Source: Roseobacter sp. MED193
GTDB taxonomy: Bacteria > Pseudomonadota > Alphaproteobacteria > Rhodobacterales > Rhodobacteraceae
Assembly: GCF_000152965.1 (NCBI RefSeq)
Contig: NZ_CH902583.1
Span: 3,229,694 to 3,293,693, forward strand
Length of the DNA stretch: 64,000 nucleotides
Direction of reading: 5' to 3'
Shown: positions 19,025-28,302 of the stretch, one piece after another
How the letters are laid out: every line of letters starts with the position of its first letter
Position numbering within the stretch: position 1 is the stretch's first letter
Position numbers and translations under genes: made by a program
Notes under the pieces: model-generated
Databases searched by the model: none
Told to the model about the DNA's origin: nothing
The model's input: the letters and a program-made list of their open reading frames with translations, nothing else

Positions 19025-19798
19025 ATGAGCAAAACCCGCCTGGCATTGGTGCCTATTACCTATATCGCTTTTGTGCTTGGCTTGGCGCCAAGTCGCGCTG
19101 CTGAGCAGTTCTCAATCGTGAACGAAAGCTTCTTTGGTCAGGGAAACTCCGCGGTGCAGCCGGTATTGGCCCGTCATTCCCCGCCTTCGGTTTTGACCCC
19201 AGATCGTGCCCCAGAGGGGCTAGAGGCGGAGATGGAGGCGGTGCAAGCTAATCTGGCCAGCCTGTTTGCGGATCGCCGCGGAACCAGCATGTTCCGCGCC
19301 TTGCCAAAGGGGGTCGCAAAAGGGGCGGTGGCAAAGTTGATGCAGCTGATCGCCAGCGCAGAGGCGGGCAGCGCGCAATATGATGCTGTTCAGCATGCAG
19401 CCACCGTGAAGCCGCGCAAACCTCCCACCGAAATGACAGTCGGAGAGATCTACGACTGGATCGCCCGCACCCCGGGCCAACAGCACGCTATTGGTCGCTA
19501 CCAGTTCATTCCTGCGACCCTGAAACGGCTCGTACGTCATGTCGACGCCAAACGTACCGATGTGTTTTCGCCAAAGCTGCAGGATCGTTTGGCACATCAG
19601 TTGCTAGAGGAAGCAGGGTTGAGCGCCATGATGGCCAAAGACATGAGCCGGACCGATTTCATGAACAACTTGGCCAAGATCTGGGCCGGGCTACCGACCT
19701 CCAGTGGCAAGAGCTACTATCATGGGTATGCAGGGAATCGCGCCACTATGACCTGGGCCCACTTTGACACCGAAATGGCCCGAATTTTCCCAGGTTGA
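19025..19798 (+). CDS. Secreted muramidase/lysozyme-like protein
   Basis: A 257-residue protein with an N-terminal signal segment (cleavage probably after PSRA, residue ~26). Residues ~105-255 look like a phage-type lysozyme/transglycosylase domain known from roseobacter exported proteins: LMQLIASAEAGSAQYDAVQH with a candidate catalytic Glu, then EIYDWIARTPGQQHAIGRYQF, QDRLAHQLLEEAG, and YYHGYAGNRATMTW. It probably acts on peptidoglycan in the periplasm. The residue assignment is inferred from family resemblance. A GAAGG ribosome-binding site lies before the ATG. It converges on the BASS transporter gene 6 bases away. Confidence 0.65.
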   Translation: MSKTRLALVPITYIAFVLGLAPSRAAEQFSIVNESFFGQGNSAVQPVLARHSPPSVLTPDRAPEGLEAEMEAVQANLASLFADRRGTSMFRALPKGVAKGAVAKLMQLIASAEAGSAQYDAVQHAATVKPRKPPTEMTVGEIYDWIARTPGQQHAIGRYQFIPATLKRLVRHVDAKRTDVFSPKLQDRLAHQLLEEAGLSAMMAKDMSRTDFMNNLAKIWAGLPTSSGKSYYHGYAGNRATMTWAHFDTEMARIFPG

Positions 19799-19804
19799 AG
19801 GCGA

Positions 19805-20749
19805 TCAGGTTGGCATCTCCTGCGCAAGGGCGCGGGCGTAGAGGCGGCGCATCACCAGCGCGGTCAGATACATCGGGACTTGGTAACAGCCCAGAAAAAT
19901 CAACAAGGGATCTGTGGTGCTGGCGGGCAGGGCAATCAGGAACAGTGCAAAGTTGCGGTTCCCAGCCACCACCGATGTCGGCACCGCGATGTCGGCCGCG
20001 CCGCGCCACATGAGCCAACGAAAACACAGGTACTGCAGTCCGAAGTTGGCCAAACAGACGAGTCCAAGCCATTTGGCCACCTCAAAAGGCGCGCGGTAAA
20101 GCGCCGGTCCAAGGGCCGCCATCAAGCCGATTACAATCACTGCCAGCGCCAGAATGGTGACACCATCCACCGCCCGGGCAGAGCGTTCAGCCAGGTCGGG
20201 GGCAAAGAGCTGGCGGCAGGTAAAGGCCAGCGCAACGGTCACAGCAATGGTTGCCGTTAGACGCAGCGAGGCGCTGAGCACGTTCCACAGGCTGCCCAGT
20301 TCGGGCGAAAGCAGAAATACGGGGATCACGGTGAGGGGCATCAACGCGGTGCCAAGGATCAGCAAACGAAAGGCGGGCTCCGGTGCATGGCCCAGGAGCA
20401 ATGTGATATTAGGACTGCCCGTGACCGAAGGCGCTGATAGCATCAGTACCAGCGCCACGGCCAAAGGCGTGGCAGCGATGCCCAGAGCCCAGAACAGGAT
20501 CACAGCCAGAAGCGGCATCAGCATCTGTAGGAACAGAACCGATTTGAGGCTGGATAGCCCGTCCTTTAATCCACCAAAGGCACGTGGTGCCCCGATGCGA
20601 AAGGCGGTGAGAAACAAAAGCCCGGCCACCATTTCTGGCAGCCAGGGTTTGAGGGCGCTGGCCAGATCCTTGAGCAGGAAACCTGCCAGCAGCCCCAGTA
20701 TCATTGCCACCTGCCCGTGGCGGGCGACAATGGTCAGGAGCTTGATCAT
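19805..20749 (-). CDS. Bile acid:sodium symporter (BASS/SBF) family transporter
   Basis: A 314-residue membrane protein with 8-10 hydrophobic segments. The APSVTGSPNITLLLGHAPE loop and the late VAGNRNFALFLIALP are typical of the BASS/SBF superfamily, where the NRN-type loop lies at the helix crossover. These proteins exchange or symport organic acids, bile acids, pantothenate-like or sulfur compounds; the ligand here cannot be read from sequence. It follows the TRAP permease by only 4 bases, so it belongs to the TRAP operon and may handle the same or a derived compound. Confidence 0.75.
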   Translation of the reverse strand: MIKLLTIVARHGQVAMILGLLAGFLLKDLASALKPWLPEMVAGLLFLTAFRIGAPRAFGGLKDGLSSLKSVLFLQMLMPLLAVILFWALGIAATPLAVALVLMLSAPSVTGSPNITLLLGHAPEPAFRLLILGTALMPLTVIPVFLLSPELGSLWNVLSASLRLTATIAVTVALAFTCRQLFAPDLAERSARAVDGVTILALAVIVIGLMAALGPALYRAPFEVAKWLGLVCLANFGLQYLCFRWLMWRGAADIAVPTSVVAGNRNFALFLIALPASTTDPLLIFLGCYQVPMYLTALVMRRLYARALAQEMPT

Positions 20750-20753
20750 CCTG

Positions 20754-22070
20754 TTATCCGCCAGCGGGTCCGCTGCGCAGGTTGTTAGGCAACCAGGTGG
20801 CCAGTTCCGGCCAGGCCACTAGGATCACCACCATGACCAGCATTAGGCCGACCATGGGAATGGCGGTTTTTGCAATGTAAGAGATCTCGTGGCGGGTCAT
20901 GCTTTGCAGCACAAAGAGGTTGAAGCCGATTGGTGGTGTGACCTGGGCCATCTCGACCACCACCACGATGAAGATGCCGAACCAGATCACATCAATGCCG
21001 GCCTGGCGGATCATCGGCTCAACGATGGCCATTGTCAGCACCACAGACGAGATCCCGTCCAGGAACATACCGAGCACCACATAAAAGAGTGTCAGGGCCA
21101 CGATCAGCACCAGGGGGGACAGGTTCATCTGGTCAATCCAAGCGGCCAATGCGCGGGGCAATCCGGTGAACCCCATGGCCAAGGACAAAAACGACGCCCC
21201 CATCAGGATCAGCGCAATCATGGCAGAGGTGCGCGTCGCCCCCATCAGGGACTCGGTAAAGGTGGACCAGCTGAGCGAGCCTTGGAACAGCGCCAGTGTC
21301 AATGCCCCCAGAACGCCAACGGCGGCGGCCTCGGTGGCGGTGGCAAGCCCGAGGTACATCGAGCCGATCACCACGGTAACCAGCATCAGCACCGGGATCA
21401 GAAAACGGCTTTCAGCAAGCATTTCACCAAAGGACATGGCAGGCTCGGGGGCAGGGCGCTGATCTTTGGCAAAGAAATGCCAGCCCATGATGTAGGCCAT
21501 GAAGAGGCTCGCCAGCACCAGGCCGGGGAAGATGCCGGCCATGAAGAGTTTGGTGATCGATTCATTGATCGAAACCCCATAGACGATCAGCGTCAGCGAA
21601 GGCGGGATCATCAATCCCAGCGTAGCGGCACCGGCCAGGGTGCCGACGATCATGTACTCTGGATAGCCGCGCTTACGCAGCTCTGGGATCGACATTTTGC
21701 CAACAGTGGTAAGAGTCGCAGCCGAGGAGCCAGAGACAGCGGCAAAAATGGTACAGCCCGCGATGTTTGTGTGAAGCAGTCCACCAGGTAGCCAGCGCAT
21801 CCACGGCGCCAACCCGCGAAACATGTCCTGCGACAGCCGGGTGCGATACAGGATCTCTCCCATCCAGATGAACAGGGGCAGCGCAGTCAGGGTCCAGCTA
21901 GAGGCACCTGTCCAGATGGTGGTGATCATTGCGTCGCCTGCGGGGCGGGTGGTGAACAGCTCCATCCCGACCCAAGCGACGCCCATCAGTGCCAGGCCAA
22001 TCCAGACTGAACTGCCCAGAAGCGCAAAGAGCACAAAGACAAAGATGAGGGTTGTGTAAATCTCGCCCAT
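20754..22070 (-). CDS. dctM: TRAP transporter large permease (DctM)
   Basis: A 438-residue protein of about twelve membrane helices from the ATG at 22070, which overlaps the dctQ stop (TAATG). A frame extension to 22286 only overlies dctQ and is not real. Typical DctM features: GCTIFAAVSGSSAATLTTVG, GAATLGLMIPPSLTLIVYG, the TEAAAVGV segment and VVVVEMAQVTPPIGFNLFV. It forms the ion-coupled channel with dctQ and accepts ligand from the dctP product. Confidence 0.92.
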   Translation of the reverse strand: MGEIYTTLIFVFVLFALLGSSVWIGLALMGVAWVGMELFTTRPAGDAMITTIWTGASSWTLTALPLFIWMGEILYRTRLSQDMFRGLAPWMRWLPGGLLHTNIAGCTIFAAVSGSSAATLTTVGKMSIPELRKRGYPEYMIVGTLAGAATLGLMIPPSLTLIVYGVSINESITKLFMAGIFPGLVLASLFMAYIMGWHFFAKDQRPAPEPAMSFGEMLAESRFLIPVLMLVTVVIGSMYLGLATATEAAAVGVLGALTLALFQGSLSWSTFTESLMGATRTSAMIALILMGASFLSLAMGFTGLPRALAAWIDQMNLSPLVLIVALTLFYVVLGMFLDGISSVVLTMAIVEPMIRQAGIDVIWFGIFIVVVVEMAQVTPPIGFNLFVLQSMTRHEISYIAKTAIPMVGLMLVMVVILVAWPELATWLPNNLRSGPAGG

Positions 22071-22807
22071 TATTCCACGGCCTCCGAATTGATGCTGGCC
22101 CGGCGGGTGATCAGCAGACGGCAAAGATAGTCCCAAAGTGCCAGCGCCAGCAGCACTGTGCCGATCGACATGGGCAGTTGTGGCAACCAGACCGGTGTGT
22201 AGACCCAGTCGGACCCAGTTTGTGCCCAAAGCGCCCCCCAATCCGAGGGGGCGGTGACAAATATCTTCAGGGCCGAAAGCAGCCATTCCGGGGTGAAGTC
22301 CTGCCCCTGGGTGCGGTCATTCAACATCTCAGACATGATGTTGGTTTTGATGGCATAACGGGCGAAATAGGTGGCGGTAATGGCAGCAATCCACATGGCA
22401 AAAGCATCTAGCCACAGACCAAAGTGATGTCCCATATTGAGCAGGATTGAGACCCGGATATGGGCCCCCCGTGTCAACGCGTGGGCGAGGGCAAAAAAAG
22501 ACGTCGCGGCCATTGCGTAGCCCGCATATTCGGTGGAGCCGGGGAAGGTCATGTTGCTCCAGCGGGCCACCATTTGCGCCACGATAAGCAAAAGGATCGT
22601 GACCATACAGACCGAGGCGAGCACGCCAGACCATAGATACAGTCGATCCAGAAGCGCCTGCAGTGGCCTCAGGGCACGGCCCATCGGAGCCGGAGCAGTC
22701 AGACAGGCCAGTGCCAGAAGAGTTGGAATAACAAAAAGCCAAACCCAGAGCGGCAGGCCCAGAAACGGTTGCCAATCACGCATGCCCATCCCCCAAAGTG
22801 CTGTCAT
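22070..22807 (-). CDS. dctQ: TRAP transporter small permease (DctQ)
   Basis: A 245-residue protein. The N-terminal ~50 residues add one extra hydrophobic segment before the usual four-helix DctQ body, which contains WSNMTFPGSTEYAGYAMAA and THALTRGAHIRVSILL-like wording (ALTRGAHIRVSILL). DctQ stabilises the DctM subunit. The gene starts just after the hairpin that follows dctP and ends in a one-base overlap with dctM. Confidence 0.88.
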   Translation of the reverse strand: MTALWGMGMRDWQPFLGLPLWVWLFVIPTLLALACLTAPAPMGRALRPLQALLDRLYLWSGVLASVCMVTILLLIVAQMVARWSNMTFPGSTEYAGYAMAATSFFALAHALTRGAHIRVSILLNMGHHFGLWLDAFAMWIAAITATYFARYAIKTNIMSEMLNDRTQGQDFTPEWLLSALKIFVTAPSDWGALWAQTGSDWVYTPVWLPQLPMSIGTVLLALALWDYLCRLLITRRASINSEAVE

Positions 22808-22812
22808 AAAAC

Positions 22813-22843
22813 ACGGCCCCTACCCGTCAAGAGCAGGGGCCGT
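22813..22843 (-). terminator. Hairpin with U-run between dctP and dctQ (partial terminator)
   Basis: On the minus strand ACGGCCCCT and AGGGGCCGT form a perfect 9-bp GC-rich stem with a 13-base loop, followed by GTTTTATG. This looks like an intrinsic terminator placed immediately before the dctQ start. In TRAP and ABC operons such elements let most transcripts end after the binding-protein gene. It should lower permease expression relative to dctP. Confidence 0.7.
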
Positions 22844-22859
22844 CAGGTGAGTGGTGGAG

Positions 22860-23840
22860 TTAGTTGGCGTTATAAGCGTCCAGAATGGCCTGGCCATCGT
22901 CACCGGCAGCAGCCAGCCAATCAGCCGTCATCGTGGCACCGATTTCCTGCAGTTCTCCCAGGAATTCTGGCCCGGCATCGGTTACCGCCATGCCATTGCC
23001 AGAGAGCTGCTCAAAATACCAGTTTGCCAGCTCTTCAGACTTGGCAGAACAGGCGGCACCGGTTTCATCGGCAGCCTTTTGCACCTGGCCCTGGGTCTCG
23101 GCGCTCAGGCCCTCCCAGACCTGTTTGTTGACCATGACGTAGTTGCGTGGCAGCCAGGCGTTGACCTTGTAGTAATGGCTCAGGTGCTCCCATACTTTGC
23201 GGTCATAACCTGTCGAGCCCGAAGAGATAAAGGCCTCTGCCACACCGGTGGCCAGAGCCTGGCTCAATTCGGCAGCTTCGACCTGAACCGGGATCATGCC
23301 GAGTTTTTCGGCAAAGGTCGCAGTGGCCGTGTTGTAGCTACGGAACTTGATCCCCTGGGTATCGCCAGAAGAGGTGACTTCCTTATTGAAGTAGAAGCCC
23401 TGACCGGGCCAAGGGCAGGTATAAAGCGCCACGAGATTGAGATCGGACAGCTGGCCGTTTACTTTATCCTTTGCCGCTTGCCAGAGTTTTTCATTGTCAG
23501 CATAGGTGGTGGCAATGAAGGGCAGGTTGTCCCAACCCAGAAGCGGGGCTTCGTTGGCGTGGGCGGACATGAAACGTTCCCCAATAGGGGCCTGGCCGGT
23601 CTGCACCGCGCGCTTGATCTCACCACCTTTGAAGAGTGAGCCACCAGGGTGAACAGTGATGTCGATATCACCGCCGGTGTAGTCACGCACCTTGTCTGCG
23701 AAAACGACGCCCATCTCAGAGTGGAAATTGGTTGCGGCATAGGCCATTGGCATATCCCAGTTTTCCGCTGAAGCGCCCGAAGCGGCGAGCGCAAGCGCAG
23801 AGGCGGTTAGGGTCATTTTGATAGAGGTCTTCGAAGTCAT
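22860..23840 (-). CDS. dctP: TRAP transporter solute-binding protein (DctP)
   Basis: A 326-residue periplasmic protein with a Sec signal peptide (cleavage after SGASA, ~residue 25). The DctP/DctP-like fold is supported by FHSEMGVVFADKVRDYTGG, VHPGGSLFKGGE, the central ligand-arginine strand GIKFRSYN, and VNKQVWEGLSAETQ. The conserved arginine in KFRSYN is the usual carboxylate ligand contact, so an organic acid or amino acid substrate is likely. It is followed by the attenuator hairpin and then dctQ and dctM. Confidence 0.9.
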   Translation of the reverse strand: MTSKTSIKMTLTASALALAASGASAENWDMPMAYAATNFHSEMGVVFADKVRDYTGGDIDITVHPGGSLFKGGEIKRAVQTGQAPIGERFMSAHANEAPLLGWDNLPFIATTYADNEKLWQAAKDKVNGQLSDLNLVALYTCPWPGQGFYFNKEVTSSGDTQGIKFRSYNTATATFAEKLGMIPVQVEAAELSQALATGVAEAFISSGSTGYDRKVWEHLSHYYKVNAWLPRNYVMVNKQVWEGLSAETQGQVQKAADETGAACSAKSEELANWYFEQLSGNGMAVTDAGPEFLGELQEIGATMTADWLAAAGDDGQAILDAYNAN

Positions 23841-23907
23841 TGTAGTCTCCCTGGAGGTTGGTTTGTGCTGGTTTCCAGCTTGTTTTTTATTGGTGTTTCA
23901 AGGATCG

Positions 23908-25149
23908 CTATGCAAAACGATCTGGTTCAAATGGGCGCATGTCAAGGTTCATAGGTTGGCCCGCAATCAGACTGGCCACCATGCGCCCAGTTTTTGCGCC
24001 ACCGGTGAGACCAATGTGTTGATGGCCAAAGGCGGTGAAGACGCCTGATTGGGCGACTTCCCCAATCAGTGGCAGGCTGTCTGTTGGCGCCGGCCGAAAG
24101 CCGAGCCACTCTTCCTCTTCAGCGGCCTGCAGGTGCGGGAAAGTTTCAGCCACGGTGCGGCGTAGCAGGGCCAAAGGCGCCTTGGACGGAGTTTCATCTA
24201 GGCCACCAAATTCAACGACCCCGGCGCAGCGTAGCCCCTGATCCATAGGGGTAGCGACAAATTTTCCGGCTGCAACCATCATTGGGTACCGGGGGGTGAT
24301 GTTGGGAGATTTGAACAGGATGTGATAGCCGCGTTCAGCCTCCATCGGCACCCTAAGGCCCAGTTTTTGCATTAAGGGTTTGGACCAAATTCCGGCAGAG
24401 ATCACCACTTTATCACAGGCAAAGCGCCCCTGATCTGTGTCCACGGCTGAAATTTGGCCGCCGCTGAGGTCAAAATCCTTCACTTCAGCCTGGAGGAATG
24501 TGCCGCCCATCTCGACCAGGAGCTTGACCAGATCTTTAACGTAGTTGCCAGGGTTCAGAATGAAACCATGGTTCTTGTTCACGGCCAACAGATTGGTGTT
24601 CTTACCCAGGATCGGCTCGTGTTCCTGGACCGCTGCACCTTCGATGATCTCTGGGACGAACCCCGCCTCCCGGCGGAGCTCCCAGACATAGGTATCTTCT
24701 TCAAAGGCTGCGCGGTCTTTGTAGGCGAAATTATAGTCTGTCTCTTTGATCCATTTTGCTGCTGGGGTGCCAGCGGTCAGGGCTTGATGCTGTTCGACAC
24801 TATCGCCCACAATATGGGTTAGCGATTTGGCAATGCGTCGGGTGTCGCTATCATTGGCATGGGAGAGGTATTTCATCAGCCATGGCAATAGTTTGGGCGT
24901 ATAGCCCCAGCGCAGGAATAGCGGAAACTTTGGATCTAGAAGGTATTTGGGCCCCTTGGAGATCAACCCGGGCGTTGTCACGGGCACCATTGCGCAGCTG
25001 GCTAGCAGGCATCCATTGCCATAGGAGGCGCCCATGCCGGGTTCTCCCTTGTCAATCAAAGTGACCTCATGCCCAGCCCGTTTCAGCCAAAGCGCGGTCG
25101 CGGCCCCCACGATACCAGCGCCAACGATGATGATATGTTCTGTTTTCAT
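23908..25149 (-). CDS. FAD-dependent D-amino-acid dehydrogenase-like oxidoreductase (second copy type)
   Basis: A 413-residue DadA-type flavoprotein: IIIVGAGIVGAATALWL at the N-terminus, VTLIDKGEPGMGASYGNG, and the C-terminal GHQHIGLTGGAKTGRMVA. It resembles the oxidase in the first TRAP operon in architecture but is clearly diverged. It lies 67 bases upstream of dctP in the same orientation and is probably the first gene of the operon. The linkage to a TRAP importer again implies oxidation of an imported amine or D-amino acid. The predicted protein lacks a signal peptide, so it faces the cytoplasm. Confidence 0.82.
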   Translation of the reverse strand: MKTEHIIIVGAGIVGAATALWLKRAGHEVTLIDKGEPGMGASYGNGCLLASCAMVPVTTPGLISKGPKYLLDPKFPLFLRWGYTPKLLPWLMKYLSHANDSDTRRIAKSLTHIVGDSVEQHQALTAGTPAAKWIKETDYNFAYKDRAAFEEDTYVWELRREAGFVPEIIEGAAVQEHEPILGKNTNLLAVNKNHGFILNPGNYVKDLVKLLVEMGGTFLQAEVKDFDLSGGQISAVDTDQGRFACDKVVISAGIWSKPLMQKLGLRVPMEAERGYHILFKSPNITPRYPMMVAAGKFVATPMDQGLRCAGVVEFGGLDETPSKAPLALLRRTVAETFPHLQAAEEEEWLGFRPAPTDSLPLIGEVAQSGVFTAFGHQHIGLTGGAKTGRMVASLIAGQPMNLDMRPFEPDRFA

Positions 25150-25324
25150 TTTGGTCGCTTTATTTGTCGGTTTGCTGCAGGGCGGGTCTCGGGCAGGTGT
25201 TTGAAATCAGGGCTGCCAGACCTTGAGCTGCTGCATCAGTCTTTCCCTGACCATGCCCAGACAATCTCATCAGTTCAAATATAAATTTCGATGCGGTCCA
25301 TAATAAAAAATGATATATGGGGGC

Positions 25325-26221
25325 ATGAATTTACGTTTTAGACAGCTGCAGGCTTTTCATTCGGTGATCGAGACCGGCACCGTGACCGGGGCGGCTTCGC
25401 TTTTGGGAATTTCGCAACCTGCGGTCTCGAATCTTCTGTATCAGTTGGAGCGCCAGACCAGGTTCAAATTGTTTGAGCGCGATCGTGGCCGACTAAGAGC
25501 GACCCCCGAGGCCAACCTGTTGTTTCGTGAGATCGATACGGTGGTGCGCGGCTTTGATCATGTGACCCAAGCGGTGATTGATCTTCAGAATAAACAAGCG
25601 GGCCAGTTGCAGGTTGCCTCGCAGCATTCGATGTCATTTGGGTTTATGCCGCGATTGATTGCCGAATTCGCCCGAGATCGGCCTGATATGTCGATCTCGT
25701 TCCAGTCGCAATACTCGTCCAAGATCCAGGAATGGGTCATTTCGGGCTTGTTTGAAATTGGCATTTGTGAAACGCCGCTTCTCCATGATGGTCTGGAGGC
25801 CTTTCCAATTCGGGTTGAAACATCCGTGGCTCTTCCTGAAGCAAGCCCCTTGGCTGACCATGAGGTTCTGACGCCGGAATTGTTGGAGGGTGCACCGTTT
25901 TTGGTTATGGGGCCCGATCACATGACCCATCGACGCATTCGAGAGGCATTTGTGCAGGCAGGGGTGCCGCTAAAGACACGTGTGCATGCGCAGCTGTTCA
26001 AAAACCTGCTCAGTTTTGTCAAAGAGGGAATGGGCGTGGCTTTGCTGGATCCATTTGTGCTGAATTTTGATCGGGAGGGTGGATTTGTCTCGCGTCCCTT
26101 TCGTCCGCAAATCCTGATGGAAATGGCGGTTATTACCTCTGCCACGCGGCCACTATCTTCCATTGGACAAGAGTTTTTGGCGCTATTGAAGGCTGAGTTG
26201 GAGAGATATTCGGTGGCCTAA
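25325..26221 (+). CDS. LysR family transcriptional regulator (second TRAP cluster)
   Basis: A 298-residue LysR regulator from the ATG at 25325, preceded by GGGGG; an in-frame ATG five codons upstream is less likely. The helix-turn-helix is TGAASLLGISQPAVSNLLYQL followed by FKLFERDRGRL (each within the first 60 residues). The effector domain contains FEIGICETPL and VKEGMGVALLDPF. Divergent from the DadA-like/dctPQM/BASS operon, which it probably controls. Confidence 0.87.
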   Translation: MNLRFRQLQAFHSVIETGTVTGAASLLGISQPAVSNLLYQLERQTRFKLFERDRGRLRATPEANLLFREIDTVVRGFDHVTQAVIDLQNKQAGQLQVASQHSMSFGFMPRLIAEFARDRPDMSISFQSQYSSKIQEWVISGLFEIGICETPLLHDGLEAFPIRVETSVALPEASPLADHEVLTPELLEGAPFLVMGPDHMTHRRIREAFVQAGVPLKTRVHAQLFKNLLSFVKEGMGVALLDPFVLNFDREGGFVSRPFRPQILMEMAVITSATRPLSSIGQEFLALLKAELERYSVA

Positions 26222-26534
26222 CCGCTGTCGGCCAGAGGGCGGGCTCCCGCGCGGATCAAGGCAATTTGCGATTGCCTCTCCCCCCTTGGGCCTAGCGCCA
26301 CGCAAGAGGCGCGGCGCGGTTGGCGAGGGCGGATAGGGCTGCTGGGAACGGAGCTTAGAACGCGGCGCCTAGCTTTTCAGTCGGCGCCGGGCCAGAGTTC
26401 TCTATGCGCTGGGAGCGCGTGTGGGCCTCAATGCGCCCAGTGAGCCCCCTGGGCTCTTTGATTTTCCGTTGGGGACCTTGAGGCCCGGCCGTGTGGTCCC
26501 GACATACCCTGCGAGAGCCATTCCGTGACGCGTT
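26222..26534. other. Intergenic region between converging LysR and ThDP-enzyme genes
   Basis: About 310 bases, GC-rich, with several short inverted GGCGCC-type stretches but no stem followed by a U-run. Open frames here are short and lack protein-like composition. No RNA gene or repeat was recognised. Confidence 0.4.
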
Positions 26535-28226
26535 TCACCCCATCCAGCGCCGCACTGGGGCATTGCTTTCCTCGAGGGACTGACAGACGATATCCACCAG
26601 AGTGGGGCCATCGTGATTGACCGCGGCCTGCATCACCTGTTCCAGATCTTCCGGGTTTTCCACGCGCCAGCTTTTGACGCCATAGGCCGCGGCAATGGCG
26701 GCGTGATCTGTGCGATTGAAATCAACATTGTAGTAGCGGGCGGCTTTGTCGGCAAACTGGCTGGCTTTGATCCAGCCAAAGTTCGCATTGGAAAACACCA
26801 CGAATGTGATGGGGGCCCGTGCCCGGCACACCGTTTCCAACTCCCCCACAGTGAAGCCAAAGGAGCCATCGCCCATGAGAGCGACAGTTTTGGAGGCGGG
26901 CCTTGCGAACCAGGCTCCCAGCGAGGCAGACAGCGCGTAGCCAAGCGCGCCATGGGCGCGGTTGGTGATGAAATAGCGACCCGGTTTTTGCAATTGATAA
27001 TAGGCGGAAAAATAGGGGCAGCTGGTACCAGGATCGGACACTACAGTTGCATCTGGCGGCAGAACTTTCATCAGTGTATCAATCACGCGTTCAGGGCGGA
27101 TTGGTGCCTGCGTGCTTTGGGCCAACTGGTGGAATGTTGCAAATTTTCGCGCCTTGATCTGGGCGATGGCTTTAGCCCCGCCAAATGTTGAGGCGCCTTG
27201 ATCTCGGCGGTCCAACAGCGCGTTAACGGCTGCGAGGGACAGTCGCAAATCGCCTACCACGCCGACCTCTGTGCGGTAGTTGGCACCTATCACCATGGGG
27301 TCATTATCAAAATGCACGATCCGGGTGCCTGGTGCAGGTGCCTCCCAACGCGAGGTGGTGGTGGACCCGGCGCGGCAACCCATGAAGACCACCAGATCGG
27401 CCGCCTCCATCATTTCCCAGGTTTCATCAGTGCCGCCGTTAGACCCAACCACTCCAAGACAATTTGCATGCGTTTCAGCCAGGGAACCCTGGCCAGAGAT
27501 CGAGGTGGCGACAGGAATATCAAGTCGGGTGGCGAGGCGGGCGAGCTCCTCCATGGCGCCGGAAATGACAATGCCACCTCCACAGATAATGAGGGGGTAT
27601 TTTGCCGATAGGATTGCGTCAATGGCAGCCTCTGCGGCAGCTGGCTCTGGGGACTGCGGGTAGGACGGGTAACTCTGATGCTTGGGGTCCGCCCAGATGT
27701 CGGCCGGATCCACCGGGTCGTATTGCACATCATAGGGCAGCCCGAGATGGGCCGCGCCGGAGCGCCCGGTCGTCATGGCCCTAAAAGCGGAGCGCACCAT
27801 CCTGGGAATATGCTGGGCCTGTTTGATCACCGTATTCCACTTGGTCAGTGGCCGCATCAGGGCTTCCTGATCAACCTCCGTTAGCGGGTACTTCCCATAA
27901 GACGCGACTGAGATATCGGTGGTGATGCCAAGAACCGCATAGGAGCTTTCGGTGGCTTCTATGAGACCTGGAAGAAGATAGGTGGCTCCCCCCCCTGAGG
28001 GGCCTTCGGCCACGCCGGCGCGGCCGCTAACGCGGGAATAGGCATCGGCCATATAGGTGGCGCTGCGCTCATCCCGGGTGAGCACATGGGTGATGTCGTG
28101 CTGCAACTGATGCATCGCATCATAAAAGGGCAGGGTGGTATCGCCACAGAGGCCGAAGATATGGCGCACGCCATGGGCTTCGAGCATACGTACCATGGCT
28201 TCGGCACCGTTCATTGAATTGGTCAT
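26535..28226 (-). CDS. Thiamine diphosphate-dependent enzyme (acetolactate synthase-like)
   Basis: A 563-residue protein from the ATG at 28226, where AGGGAGAG lies upstream. The three ThDP-enzyme domains are in order: N-terminal PYR domain with the activating glutamate Glu53 in TRDERSATYMADAYSR; a central domain with LIICGGGIVISGA; and a C-terminal PP domain with the cofactor motif GDGSF (~450) ending near SNANFGW (~476). Similar enzymes include acetolactate synthase, oxalyl-CoA decarboxylase, sulfoacetaldehyde acetyltransferase and benzoylformate decarboxylase; no specific residue set was recognised. It is divergent from the GntR gene with an operator between, and probably acts in the same catabolic route as the downstream racemase-like gene. 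Confidence 0.78.
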   Translation of the reverse strand: MTNSMNGAEAMVRMLEAHGVRHIFGLCGDTTLPFYDAMHQLQHDITHVLTRDERSATYMADAYSRVSGRAGVAEGPSGGGATYLLPGLIEATESSYAVLGITTDISVASYGKYPLTEVDQEALMRPLTKWNTVIKQAQHIPRMVRSAFRAMTTGRSGAAHLGLPYDVQYDPVDPADIWADPKHQSYPSYPQSPEPAAAEAAIDAILSAKYPLIICGGGIVISGAMEELARLATRLDIPVATSISGQGSLAETHANCLGVVGSNGGTDETWEMMEAADLVVFMGCRAGSTTTSRWEAPAPGTRIVHFDNDPMVIGANYRTEVGVVGDLRLSLAAVNALLDRRDQGASTFGGAKAIAQIKARKFATFHQLAQSTQAPIRPERVIDTLMKVLPPDATVVSDPGTSCPYFSAYYQLQKPGRYFITNRAHGALGYALSASLGAWFARPASKTVALMGDGSFGFTVGELETVCRARAPITFVVFSNANFGWIKASQFADKAARYYNVDFNRTDHAAIAAAYGVKSWRVENPEDLEQVMQAAVNHDGPTLVDIVCQSLEESNAPVRRWMG

Positions 28227-28302
28227 TTGGCTCTCCCTATCTTGTGTGTCCTGTTTTGGTTTCCTGTCGCAATCGTTGTGAGGCTTCGGGAATCGGCTTT
28301 CT

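Noticed and set aside
20889-21791. 300-codon plus-strand open frame inside dctM
   Set aside because: Antisense to a well-conserved TRAP permease, with His/Gln-rich composition typical of antisense frames in GC-rich DNA.
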